Below the pieces are notes generated by a model. The model saw only the letters and a list, made by a program, of their open reading frames with translations, searched no databases and had not been told where the DNA came from. From Pratylenchus scribneri (taxonomy: Eukaryota > Nematoda > Chromadorea > Rhabditida > Pratylenchidae), in assembly GCA_030063045.1 (NCBI GenBank), contig JAQSEB010000162.1:17345-81344 (forward strand): 64,000 nt of DNA, in the 5' to 3' direction. Below are positions 11,628 to 22,213 of the stretch, one piece after another; position 1 is the stretch's first letter; each line of letters opens with the position of its first letter. The position numbers were made by a program, and so were the translations under genes.

Positions 11628-13461
11628 TCACATCGAATTATTTTTGAAGCGCCATTCTTCCTTGCCAAAATTTACGCGGATTGATTGTCGAGAACAATAC
11701 AAACTGATGGCTGGATAAAGTTTCAACGTCAAAAATTTTGGGGGCAAATAAACCATTCCTGAATTTTAAATATTTATTTTTAAAAAAATGCAATTATTTT
11801 ACCCAACAATTTGCCGTTGCATGTGGCAAAACATTTCATTTTTGAATTTATTATGGACTGGATTATGCCAATTCCAATCACTTCTCCATCCTTGAACAAT
11901 TCAATGTCATTTTCATATTCTTTATTGGTTCCATCAACCCATATTCCACTTTTGTTACTAATTCCAATTGAAATATTTTCCCATCCAAGATCTTTGAATT
12001 TCAATGGAAAATGTTGAGTACAAAAGCCAATTTGAATGCCATTCCTGAATAAATGCATTGCATTGGTAAATATTAAATTAATTATTTTATGCTTGATTAT
12101 AAAAATGCAATATTTTTTTATATTTTTAATTTCTAATTATAATGATATTTTTTATATAAATTTTTAATAAATCAAATTAAATTACTTAATGTTTTTGAGA
12201 ATTTCCACTTCGTAATAGAAGGAAATTTTCGACTTTTTGATGTACAAATTTAAGGATGGAATTAGCAAATTAACCCGGACGCAATTAGTGGCACCTAAAA
12301 AGTAATTTTTAATTTAAAAATATTTTTAATATTAAATACATTTTTGAACATTCATTTCAAGCTCAAAATATGTTGCCGCGAGTCCATCATCTGAAATGAT
12401 TAAATCTTTTCCACAATCTTTTGCATTCAATTTGTATGCATTTGAATCGAATTTGACAAACTCAATATCATCAATTTGTTCATCATCAGTCAAAATCATC
12501 TGAAATTTTAGAAAGTATTTTCTTTAATAAATAATTTACTTTTGTTTCCTCCAATTGCTGAATTAGGCATTCATGTTCTTCGTCTATTTTTTTAATCAGA
12601 TCTTCAAGCTTCTCTTCATTTGTTTATTTAAATCATCAAGATTGTGTAGAATTTCGGTAAATTTATTGCTTATAAAATACTTGTTTCTATCGTATGTATC
12701 TCTCATTTCTTTCTTCAATAGAGCAAATTTAGGTAATAGTGTCGTTCGTAGGCCCCCTTTTTTGACAAAAATTTTTTTTATTTTATTTTAAGCTAAAAAC
12801 ATGTATTTAGGGGTTTTCGATGATGGGGAATCCGAATTTAGCATTTACTTTTCATTAATTAAATTTCCTGAACCAGTATAGGTTTACAAACCGGTTTCGA
12901 AAAAATTGAACTTTGGTATTTTGGGTCAAATTATATATTAATCGATGCGCCTCGACGATCTGATCGCGAATATGCACTTTATTTCACATAAAACTTAAAA
13001 CCAAAAAAGTTATGGCCATTTTAGTCACGTGGGCCAGGTATATACTTTATGGATTTTTAATGGCCATAACTTTTTTATTTTTGAGTTTTATGTGAATCCG
13101 ATTGCAGATTCGTAATCAGCTCGTCAAGACGCGTCAATTGATATATCATATGACCCAAAATACCAAAGTTCAATTTTTTCGAAACCGGTTTGTAAACCTA
13201 TACTGGTTCAGGAAATTTAATTAATGAAAAGTAAATGGTAAATTCGGATTCCCCATCATCGAAAACCCCTAAATACATGTTCTTAGCGAAAAATAAAATT
13301 GAAAAAATTTTTTGTCAAAAAAAGGGGGCCTACGAACGACACTATTACCCAAATTTATTCTCAAATTGTTTTTCATCTATTTGGATCCCCGATCGAGCAG
13401 CAAGTGCCGAATTTTGTTGTTTTTCAATTTCTGATTGCTATTTATTGAGGCCTTCTTTTAA
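11628..13461 (-). pseudogene. coiled-coil/SPRY gene, broken by a MITE and point lesions
   Basis: On the minus strand the upstream exon (from 13461) encodes a charged coiled coil (QSEIEKQQNSALAARSG..) with an in-frame TAG near 13,440. It is then interrupted at 13349 by a 618-bp MITE. If the insert and one copy of its duplication are ignored, the frame continues directly (ENKF then ALLKKEMRDTYDR). Farther on, near 12,610, the coil shifts frame (LDDLNKQ, then EEKLEDLIKKIDEEHE). After an intron the SPRY part is well kept: KFDSNAYKLNAKDCG, ISFYYEVEIL, GIQIGFCTQHF, SIGISNKSGIWVDG, CFATCNGKLLG and SIRVNFGKEEWRF. The very end is shifted, stopping at TGA 11628-11630 (NNSM) where relatives read FDxILQ. 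Three or more lesions make this a clear pseudogene. Confidence 0.8.
12732..13349. mobile_element. 618-bp foldback MITE with 8-bp target duplication (hAT-like)
   Basis: The ends are perfect inverted repeats beginning GGTAATAGTGTCGTTCGTAG. Similarity between the arms continues for about 280 bp each, for example AACCGGTTTCGAAAAAATTG against its complement, so nearly the whole element folds back. Both sides carry the 8-bp direct repeat CAAATTTA (12724-12731 and 13350-13357). An 8-bp duplication is typical of hAT-superfamily elements; class assignment rests on that alone. There is no coding content. It sits in a coding exon of the host pseudogene. Confidence 0.85.
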
Positions 13462-13702
13462 CTAAAAATATAAGAATATTTAAGGAAAACATTGAAAATA
13501 TTTTTTTAGAATTAATATCGAAAACTGTTGGTCAATTCATTCAAAAATATTTAGATTCCACTGTATTTAAAATAGCACTTTTTACAATTGAATGAAAAAT
13601 ATCGAAAATAAAAATTCTAAAATATTTTATAAATTCAAAAAGAATTGAATAATTTTGATAGTTTTTTTTATATTTAAATATATCACCTTAAATAGTGGTG
13701 GA

Positions 13703-14215
13703 TTAGAAGGTTAAAGGGTGTTGGGTATCCTCGTCAACTATGGGGTTTTGGATATCTTCCTCTTCTTTCTTTTCCATCTTTACAATGTTCTGGATCATTT
13801 CTTCAACGGATGCTTGCTTTTCTTTGGCAAGTCTTTCCCCTATTTGCGTTGCTGTTTCCTTTGGTTTATTCGTAGAAGTTGAAGATTCCTCTTCGATTGT
13901 ATTGGGAATGTTGAACACACGGCCTTTGCATTTCACTCGGAATGTACAATGGTTTGGTAGAGATGTTTTAATATCAAAGGCCACAAATTTCAAACCTTTC
14001 ATTCTTGGGCAATAGATAAACACACCCCTCTGGCTTACGGCAAAATCGATTTCAACTCCATCGCTTTTACAAAGATGGCATTTTCCTTGTACATCAAATG
14101 GAACAAATCGAGGAGTAAACAATCTGTCCGATGTGAGTTGGATCCCTCTGGCTGAGACAAGGATGTCGACTTCGGGAATAGAAGTTTTAATAAGATCCTT
14201 GATTGGTTGGGCCAT
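13703..14215 (-). CDS. intronless 170-aa protein, unrecognised, Cys-bearing internal repeat
   Basis: A single uninterrupted frame starting MAQPIKDLIKTSIPEVDILV. I do not recognise the family. The N-terminal 105 residues contain a repeated pattern. SARGIQLTSDRLFTPRFVPF is followed by DV and CHLCKSDG; then SQRGVFIYCPRMKGLKFVAF is followed by DIKT and CTFRVKCKG. So RG-x(n)-R-x(n)-FVxFD is followed each time by a C-x2-3-C pair, which could bind zinc. The C-terminal third (about 110-170) is acidic and charged (EESSTSTNKPKE.., EKKEEEDIQNP) and is probably disordered. It is divergent from the gene at 14582 with a 366-bp shared promoter. Absence of introns and higher G+C than its neighbours are unusual here. 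Confidence 0.65.
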   Translation of the reverse strand: MAQPIKDLIKTSIPEVDILVSARGIQLTSDRLFTPRFVPFDVQGKCHLCKSDGVEIDFAVSQRGVFIYCPRMKGLKFVAFDIKTSLPNHCTFRVKCKGRVFNIPNTIEEESSTSTNKPKETATQIGERLAKEKQASVEEMIQNIVKMEKKEEEDIQNPIVDEDTQHPLTF

Positions 14216-14581
14216 TTTAGTAGAATATATTTCGTGTGATAAATATTAAGGAATGAAAGAATGAGGAGGCGAATTCTAGATTTATATGTTGAGCCAGTTG
14301 AAAAGATAACTCCGCCCAGTGGGCGGTAAAGGGAGAGAGGGGTGAAAATATTCAAAGTTAGGATAAAGTCGACTCCGCCCTTTGAGGGGCGATTTCAGGT
14401 GAGAAGAAAAACCGACTCCGCCCAGTGGGCGCAGGAGAGGTCAAGGTTAGAGAAAAGTTCGACTCCGCCCAGTGGGCGAGGGGCCAAAAAAGTTAATCTA
14501 GTTAATTAGGCCACGCCCCTTTTTAAATTTTATTTGAATATTCCGTCTATTCATTTTTATTTCTTCATTTCCTTCCATATA
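14216..14581. promoter_or_regulatory. bidirectional promoter with four GC-box repeats
   Basis: Between two divergent starts lie four copies of GACTCCGCCCAGTGGGCG or a near variant: 14309-14325, 14371-14391 (middle altered to TTTGAGG), 14414-14431 and 14461-14478. Each contains CCGCCC and GGGCG, a near-palindrome, and a GC box of the Sp1/KLF type. A fifth GCC-ACGCCCCT box is at 14510-14519. A TATA-like ACATATAAAT (minus, about 14,283-14,292) and TTTTTAAATTTT (plus, about 14,520) flank them. Regulation of both genes from one set of sites is inferred. Confidence 0.65.
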
Positions 14582-15013
14582 ATGTCTCTTCCCAATAATC
14601 GTGAATTATGTTACGACTGTGAATTATTGAGTTTGGATTTCGACGGACTTGGTTCTATTAATCAAGAAAGAATCAGACCCCAGAAGCGTGTATTCTGCGG
14701 CCGTTGCGCTAGTCATCCTCGGTTCCGGCGAACTCTATTGCGTTTGCAGATGGAAATTCCAGTAAATCAATTGGATCTCATCGAATTTGCTTTCAATCAA
14801 ATCTGTTGGACTCCGGGACAATATGGACGACCTTTGAAGGTAAAAGATCTGAGGGAGATTAATTTCCAAGAAAATTTATGGTGTGACGATTGCTATGCAA
14901 GGACATTCGATGAATATCCTTTCTTCGAAGCTGAATCGGGACATTTGGTATTTTATTACCGGCTTTGTCCGAGATGTACTTGGCGAGTTGTGAATTTACA
15001 GAACGGACACTAA
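14582..15013 (+). CDS. intronless 143-aa protein with four CxxC pairs, unrecognised
   Basis: The start chosen is MSLPNNRELC at 14582, because the upstream in-frame ATG at 14534 lies close behind the promoter TATA and adds only a hydrophobic stretch. A signal-peptide-like longer form cannot be excluded. Four CxxC motifs occur in two widely spaced groups: CYDC and CGRC near the N-terminus, CDDC and CPRC near the C-terminus. This is the pattern of a bipartite zinc ribbon. Between them lies an Arg-rich helix-like segment (RFRRTLLRLQMEIPVNQLDL). I do not recognise the family. The divergent partner also has paired cysteines, so they may act together. Stop TAA 15011-15013. Confidence 0.65.
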   Translation: MSLPNNRELCYDCELLSLDFDGLGSINQERIRPQKRVFCGRCASHPRFRRTLLRLQMEIPVNQLDLIEFAFNQICWTPGQYGRPLKVKDLREINFQENLWCDDCYARTFDEYPFFEAESGHLVFYYRLCPRCTWRVVNLQNGH

Positions 15014-15329
15014 TTATCGATTTAAATTCCTTCGATACAATATTCATTTGTACATTATTTTATAATTTTAATTAATTTAATAAATTATTTTTATTATTTA
15101 TCGAGATTTTATTAGATCTTCTTGTGATGAGAGGGATTTTTATTATATCTGGGGTAAGGGAGGCTCCAATCGGAGTCTGCTTACTACTTATTCCTATTCC
15201 AAAAATTTTCAAAGTGTACTGTTCCCGTTCTGTTCTAAATCATGGAACAGGAACAGGAACAGAACAGAATCAGAGGAACAGGGAAAACACTGGCTGTCGC
15301 TGTCAACCGAAAGACCAGTGCCTGCAATG

Positions 15330-16824
15330 ACAATTTCCACTCCTTCCAAAATTCCTCCAAAAGGAAATTGGCCTACAATTTCTCCCCAATCTTTTCAAAT
15401 TTGACGAAAATAACTGAATAAAAAATATTTAAAAAAACATCCCTCATTAGTACCTCTTTTAATCGTTCCATCCTCACTCCCTTCCTCCTTTTCATTATTC
15501 CCATTTCGCCATTTATGGGCTTTACCATCCATCTTATCTACGATAACATCTCCTAAAATGCGACCAATTCTTGATATAATTGTTTCTTTAAAATAAAAAA
15601 TTGGAAAAAATCCCAAAAACTCGTGATTCTTTTCTAATTTTTTCCAGTCAGTATATATTTAATTTTCCATCCATTGCCATTTTTGCAGGCTTGCCATTTT
15701 TCCCATCAGCATAAAAATATATTAACATAATAATAAATCCTACCATCTTCCTCCCCTAGTTCATTTTTCATAATATAAATTTCCACTCTTTCTTAATTTT
15801 TTAAAAATTTAAATAAACTTAAAAAATAAAAAACCTGGAATCATTTTATAATAAGTTGACCCATTATATTCAAAAAACAGACACAGCCCCTTATCTCCTC
15901 TTTTGATTCGCAATCCACCAATGACTAAATTTTTAAAAAATTTTTAGTTTTATTCATATCCAAAACCAACCTAATTCCTCTTCTTTTTTCAGAACTCCTT
16001 GCATCTCTTTAACAAACTTAATTTCCACAGTAGGAACAAACGTGTATGTTGGATAAGCCCACGGTTTTGTTCTTTGAAAGAATGAGAGGGTTTGGATATC
16101 CTCATTTTCTTCCAAACCCATTGCCCCTTCTTCCATATTAAAACCCATTGCCCCTTCTTCCATATCCAAATCCCTTGCCACCTTTTCTTTTCCATTTTTG
16201 CGTGAATTGCCTTCCTTCTCCTCATTCTTCGATTCATTATTGGCCACTCCATTCACTTTCTCCATTTCCCTTTTTTGGTTTCTTTCTAAAATTTTTTAGA
16301 AAACAGTTTAATGTCAATTTATCCACCCACCGCTTCTGAGTGTTGGTGCAATTATATCCTCAACATTCCAAAACTATTTGGGCTTTTCCTTTTCAACAAA
16401 TTTTTATATGAAATTCCATCTCCCAAAAAATACCTCATCCTTTATCTATTTTTTTCCACCAATTTCCCTCATTTCCACTTTTGCGCGAATTGCCACCCTT
16501 CTTCTCAACCTTCGGTTTAACTTTGGCCACCACATATTCTCTATATCCTTTGTTCTCAGTAACAACTTCCGCAACTTTTTTCTCCCTTTCTACCTATTTT
16601 TAGAAAAAATAAATTTATATAAATTTAATATTTTAAGAAAAAACCCGAGTAAATGGTTTATTTTCATAAGTTATTGTGTTCCATCCTCTTTTTATGATTG
16701 GGCCTTTTCCTTTACACGTTTTTGTAGTTAAATGAAGCGACAAGTTACATTGTTTGTCGGTTGAATAAAGACAAAGAGGACAAGCCCAGAATTTGTTTTT
16801 TTCGTAGACAGTCAATTTTAACAT
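15330..16824 (-). CDS. multi-exon gene, unrecognised, N-terminal C2HC-like finger; possibly degenerate
   Basis: The most likely start is MLKLTVYEKNKFWACPLCLY at 16824, with a C-x2-C..H-x5-C arrangement (CPLC, HLTTKTC) like a small zinc finger; an acceptor-like TTTTATTAG lies 5' of it. Following minus-strand exons are Lys/Glu-rich: VEREKKVAEVVTENKG.. (about 16,440-16,600) and a related copy VANNESKNEEKEGNSRKNGK.. (about 15,960-16,260). The two copies share GNSRK, so this is an internal duplication. Smaller exons with good splice signals follow: GLRIKRGDKGLCLFFEYNGS (15,835-15,930), IYIMKNELGEED, ADGKNGKPAKMAMDGKL and DVIVDKMDGKAHKWRNG. The second exon seems to reach a TGA near 16,445, so the locus may be decayed. 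The 3' end is uncertain. Confidence 0.35.
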
Positions 16825-17047
16825 CTCGTTTTTAAATTAACAAATCCTAATAAAAAAATTTTTGTTAATAAAAATTAAGTTTAAAAAGAGGACCATTAAG
16901 GGAAATACCATCCACTAGCATATAATGACCTTCAATTCGTTCCCATACCCAATCAATTCCCGATGCTCAAAACGGTACGAGAACCATCCCAATAGCTCCC
17001 AATTTAAATGGCTATGGAGGCTCCCCATAGGCGGACGAAAGCGTGGT

Positions 17048-17837
17048 TCAATTCATCAATTCAATCTCATCTTGCTCCGCTTCCTTGTAATTCCCGTGGA
17101 ACATTCGGTCAAAAAAGGGAGAAAATGAGCCAAACAGCTGAAAAATGGAAAAATTATCAGAGTTTAAGAGGCCCGCAATTAAACATATTTCTAATTGAAA
17201 ATTGTGTTTTTGAACACAGAGAAAATTAATAAAAGAAAACCTTTCTACGTACCTGTTTATTGGCATAATAAATTTGTTCACCCATGAGCAATTTCACATC
17301 ACTTGCAAAATTGCCAAAAGAATTCTGACCAGTGAAGAGTGGACTGGAAATATTGCAAATTTCTAAATCAAAAATATTTACTTACAATTGCGAAAGATCC
17401 ATCAAAATTCGAATTCGCAAAAAAACAATTAGAAAGAGAATTAATTTTATAATAAATCAAAGAAAAAATACACCTTCCCGCTCTCGTTGGAGCATTGAAA
17501 TTCCATTTTGCCATATTTCCTTCCAATAAAATTATTTCGCTATTCTGGAGAGCAGCATATCCATAGGGTTTCATTGCAATGAATTTATATGGTGTTATTT
17601 CAATGCGCATTACATTTACAATTCCTTCGATCATTTCTTTGCATTCTTAAGAAATTTGACCATTGAAGTTGAAAGATGCTTCCTTGAAAAGTTATTTTTA
17701 ATATTAAACTATCGTATTCCTACTGACCTTAAATAATTGCCAATTTTTATGAAAAATTGATTTGGCTTAGCACATCTTGATCCGGCAATTTCTCATTTAG
17801 TCTCTGCAATAACCACAAATACATCATATTGTGTCAT
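17048..17837 (-). pseudogene. BTB/POZ-domain gene, degenerate
   Basis: Minus-strand exons give MTQYDVFVVIAETK, then an in-frame TGA, then GSRCAKPNQFFIKIGNYL. Next come an exon with NVMRIEITPYKFIAMKPYGY and WNFNAPTRAG, an exon with ASDVKLLMGEQIYYANKQ, and an exon with SPFFDRMFHGNYKEAEQDEI followed by ELMN and TGA. The last two are the classic first half of a BTB domain (D-V-x-L-L..G..I-Y-A-N-K-Q, then S-x-F-F-D-R-M-F-x-G-N-Y-K-E). The part before it could be a MATH domain, as in MATH-BTB adaptors of CUL3 ligases, but that is weak. The premature stop and a phase clash between the exons near 17,380-17,400 argue for a pseudogene. Confidence 0.6.
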
Positions 17838-19042
17838 TTTGATGCAAAAAATATTCAAAATACTGAATGAAAATGTTTGAACTTTGAATTCTGAAATAGA
17901 GAAAATGATAGAGGATAGGAAATCTCCCAAAAAATTTTAAGGTTAAACCAGTTTCAATCAATCTTTTATGCTCTATATAAACTGTATGAAGAATGAGCAT
18001 CGAAAAAATGTGTTTTTATCGCATAAAAATCAACATTAAAAAGTTAAAGTTAAGTCTGTTTTTTCAATATAAATATATTTTGAAAAAATTGAAGCGATGG
18101 AAATTGTTGCCTTTGAAAATGGCCAATTTAACAGCAGTAAAATTTTTCCCTTTTTTCCATTGTTCATTATTTACATTTCACACAAACATTGTGTCAGTTT
18201 ATTTTTCTATTTCAAAATCTTATTTGCTCGAATGTTTTTTAATCATTTTATTTCACTTTTTAGATAATCCATTTTTAATTTGATATTTTACGTTAATAGT
18301 AAGTATTGTCAGAAAAACTATTTGATGATTCATCTAAATTTTAAACGCAATTCTATATTCAAACGATTCTGCAATAGTCAACAAAAAATAAATTTTGAGA
18401 CCCCCAACCTTGGTTGGTATTCTACAATAAGAAGCAATGAGACTGATGAATGAGTGGGAATGGTAAAATATTTTTTCTTTGTTCATCAATCAAAAAAAAA
18501 GTTCACCTTCTCTCTATCAAAAAAAAATATTCAAATTTTAGCCTGAGTCAATTTTCCCAAAGCAAATTCCATCATCATTCGTCATCCATTCCCCCCATTA
18601 TGTTGACATTGATTGTGGATGTAGGTATGGGATTGATATAACATATAATATCCAATTGCCAATTTCATTTCCAATCCAACTTCTCTGCATTGGGTGAAAC
18701 AAAAAATAATAATAATCAGCCCTTTCTTCCAAGATTATACAATATACCGTTTATAAATTCCATCCAATCAGAGGAGACGCGATTTAAAATGACTCAAATT
18801 ATTTTCATTTTTCTTATTTGAAATTTTGGATAATTCAAATATTCGAATTAAAACTTTAAATTCTAGCAATTTCACAAAAAATTTGTGCAATAGAAAAATA
18901 ATTTTATATTATAATAAATTGCTCAACTAAAAATTATTCCCTTTAATATTGATTTAATTAATGTCATTAATTAATTAGATTCATTTATAGAACAAAATAA
19001 TTTAATGTCATTATTTTTAAACTTTTTAAAATTTATTAAATA
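17838..19042. other. intergenic, nothing recognised
   Basis: A/T-rich spacer with short hydrophobic open frames (17,993-18,283 and 18,450-18,641, plus) that lack splice context. No repeat or RNA gene could be supported. Confidence 0.4.
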
Positions 19043-20927
19043 ATGTCGGATGAAATTTTGGAATTGCGCAACGAAATCATTCAATTGAACGAATTCGTTG
19101 GTAAATTAGAATGCGAAAACGTCGAATTGAAGGATAAAAATGACAAATTGGAAATAAAGAATGCCGAATTAAAAGAAGAAAATGAAAAATTAAAGGCTGA
19201 AAAATTTCAGGTTGTTTAATATTCAGAATTATAAAATTAATTATATTAATTTTTTAATGTAAAAATTTTCAGGAATCAACCATTGCTATTCCACATTTGC
19301 CTCAAATGAATAAATCTCATGAAGAAGGATTGAGTGAAACAGCCTCGAAAAAATTCTTAGCGAAAAGGTAAAAATTAAATATTTAAATATCTAAAATTAT
19401 TTTTGATAAAAATTATTGTGCTAAAAATTTGAAAATTTTATTTTTTATTCTCTCAATTTTTTGACAGCATTCCAAATTGGTTATTCGAAGTTCTGGAATG
19501 GATCAAGCGGATTGAAATGGCTGATTCATCGTTGAGTACTTCAAGTGAAACTTTCAAAATTCTTTGCTGGCCAAAATTGCATGAAAATGCAAAACCACAT
19601 AAAATTGAGAAATTGAAATTTTCACATGAATGGGACGATGAGGGCAATTCAAGAAGCATTCTGGAAAAAAATGGCAAAGATGTGGTTCCATTTGCCAAAA
19701 TTAATCCACCAAAATATATCACTGGCATTGAGCAAATTCAATTCATGTGATGATATTTTATGTAAAATTTTTCCTATTTTGTTAATTTTTAGATTCTTCG
19801 ATGGTAATGCTTTGAAATTTGTTCAAAAAATTCTCCCAGTACTAAATGACATCACAATAAAATATAAAAAACCTTATTTTGGCAAAGGATTCCATAATGA
19901 TCGAAAAATTGGAAAAATGAACCTTTTAATGGAATTGCTAGCTCCCAAAATTTATAAATTGTATATTGAAGAAGATAGCCACGATTGTAAGTAAAAAATA
20001 TCTCACGCAATATATAATAGTGGGTGGGGGCGTTGGAAGGATCAAATATTGGGAGGTGGGGGGGGGGATGGGCTAAAATTTAACTTTCTCCCCAGTCACT
20101 ACCATAATTAAGAATGCATCTGGATTTTCGCTTTTTAGTTTTCATAACAATAAAAAATAATAAAATTATTTAACATGAAAAACAAAAATCGGACCCATGG
20201 GCATTTACTAAATGTTATAAAGTCACAAAAATTAAAATAACGAAAATTACTTTATCTTGACAAAATTTGATACTAAACGCATCAAATTATATTAAAATTC
20301 GAATTTTTATTTTTGTATAGAATAATAATCATGGATTTTTTAAGATTACAATAGACGCTGTTATGACTTGGAATATTTTGATGAGAGTTTTCCCAATTTA
20401 TTGGATAGCGTCAAATCAATTTCGTTGGATTGTAAAAAAATGTCGGATCGAAAAATAAATTTGCTCAAGAAATGGCTGTCAATTAATAGAAAATATGGTG
20501 AACCAAAAATACTTGAAATAGAAATTGACTTTCTATTAGAAGAACATGGAATCACTCTAATTGAACAAATTAAGGAGGTAATAGTTTCTTAGAATTCATA
20601 TTGGGGATGAAGATTTTATTAACTGTAAACCATATTTTATTGAAAATTTAATATATTTTCTATTTTTAGGATTTCTTAAATTCTAATCAAGCATCAAATT
20701 TTATAATTCACATTTGTCCTTTGTTGTGGAGAACTCAACGATTTGAAATTGATGATTTCAAATTGGAAAATGAAGTGACTGGAGAAATTCTCGAATTCTA
20801 TAGAAAAGAGGGAAACGATGGTTTAGAGCATTACCTCGTTCGTTGCAAAAAGGGCGACGAAAATCAAAGAATGGATTGGGAAAAAGAATTCATACGAGAA
20901 TCGGAAACCACAATTTTGATGCCATGA
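19043..20927 (+). CDS. intact 408-aa coiled-coil protein, possibly F-box-associated-like nematode family
   Basis: Six phase-consistent exons: 19043-19210, 19273-19367, 19468-19746, 19793-19986, 20345-20577 and 20670-20927 (409 codons). Residues 1-60 are a strong heptad coil (MSDEILELRNEIIQLNEFVG and onward, full of E/K/L). The next part begins IPNWLFEVLEWIKRIEM and could be a decayed F-box helix pair. The C-terminal region ends FEIDDFKLENEVTG, LEHYLVRCKKG and DWEKEFI. LVRC-x-n-W-E-K-E is reminiscent of the ends of F-box-annotated proteins in cyst nematodes; this is from memory of the family and weakly held. No signal peptide is present. Intron 4 (19987-20344) contains a G-rich tract near 20,030-20,075. 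No homologous copy was seen elsewhere in the window. Confidence 0.7.
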
Positions 20928-21083
20928 ATTTACATTCAGTTTCCATTTCCGTATTAATAAATTTCAATTTGTTGCTATTTGATTAATAAAATTGTAGAAT
21001 AAATTTTAAAATTAATCTTTTTTACAATTAATGTCTTTTATCTTTGGGAAAATTTTATATTCATATACATCCTTTGTTCCTTC

Positions 21084-21321
21084 TTATTCATCAATTTTTC
21101 TACCATGCATTTGGCATTTAACTTCCTCATTTGTTGTGATGCGAATCCATTCACAGAAATGATCAACAGGCAAATAGAATGAATAATCATATTTCGACCA
21201 ATGTGGATTAAAGACTTTCATCATTTCTAATAATTTAAATTCGTTTTTTATAAATATAAATCATCAAATTAACCTTCTGTTAAAGATTGTGCTGAAATGA
21301 TGTCAATTTGATAGTAAATGA
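21084..21321 (-). pseudogene. 3' fragment of an unrecognised gene
   Basis: Two joined exons on the minus strand, 21274-21321 (IYYQIDIISAQSLTE) and 21084-21226 (MMKVFNPHWSKYDYSFYLPV, then FCEWIRITTNEEVKCQM, TAA), agree in phase with proper GT/AG borders. A possible earlier exon near 21,600-21,670 reads FIGKLAAKQDDPNMNELI but then meets a stop. No start exon was found, so this looks like a truncated gene or a gene with distant 5' exons. Confidence 0.4.
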
Positions 21322-22213
21322 CTGGAAAATGTGATGCGAAAAATTATATTGAAAAAAAATTTCATAAAATTTGGATAGCCGGGTTTTTTATTGAAATTTT
21401 TAAATTCAATAGACCAAAATAAATTATAAATCTCATATGTAAAATTTATAATTTATATGAAATTTATAAAGATAGAGTTTATAATTCTTTTATAATTATG
21501 TATAGTAGTATTTAATTAAAATAATAAAATAATTTTTTTTTAAAATTTAGAATTCTAAAATTCCTCAAAAAATTTATTTAAACCTAGAATGAGTCCCGTC
21601 TAATTAACTCATTCATGTTTGGATCATCCTGTTTCGCAGCCAATTTGCCAATAAAGTCGCTTGCATTAATTTTGATTTAATTTTTTAAGGTTGACATATA
21701 AGCTAAAATCTCATAAAACATAAATTAATTGAAGGTCAATCTCATCTCCAATTCAATGGAATGAATGAACATATAGTATAATTTGGGGCTTGGTAATTTT
21801 TTTACTTGCCACAGCAGTTCTGAATTTATTTTCCATTTTTTTCCCAAATATTTTGAAATCATAAACAATAAAATGAATAGAATGGGCATTTAGGATAGTG
21901 GCATTTAGGATAGGGATAAAAGATCGCATAATCATTTAAACTATTTTATAACCTTTTTCGAATTAATGATTTTTTAACAATATTATTAAATTATATCCTA
22001 ATATACTTTGGCGACAAACCTTTTTATTTTGTATATAATAATTTATAAATTCAAACTAATTTATAAATTTTCCAAACTTCATAACATTGTTTAAAGAAAA
22101 GAAGATAAGCCAAAAATATATTTATTGAAATAGAATTATAGGAAAGAAGATAAAAGAAAATTTAGAATCGAGCATATGACAAAACTTAGTATAGAAAAAA
22201 TATTAATTCAATT
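21322..22213. other. intergenic, nothing firm
   Basis: AT-rich. Apart from the possible exon near 21,600-21,670 there is no supported coding content. Confidence 0.35.

Noticed and set aside
16148..16731. plus-strand hydrophobic open frames
   Set aside because: They are the complement of Lys/Glu-rich minus-strand exons.
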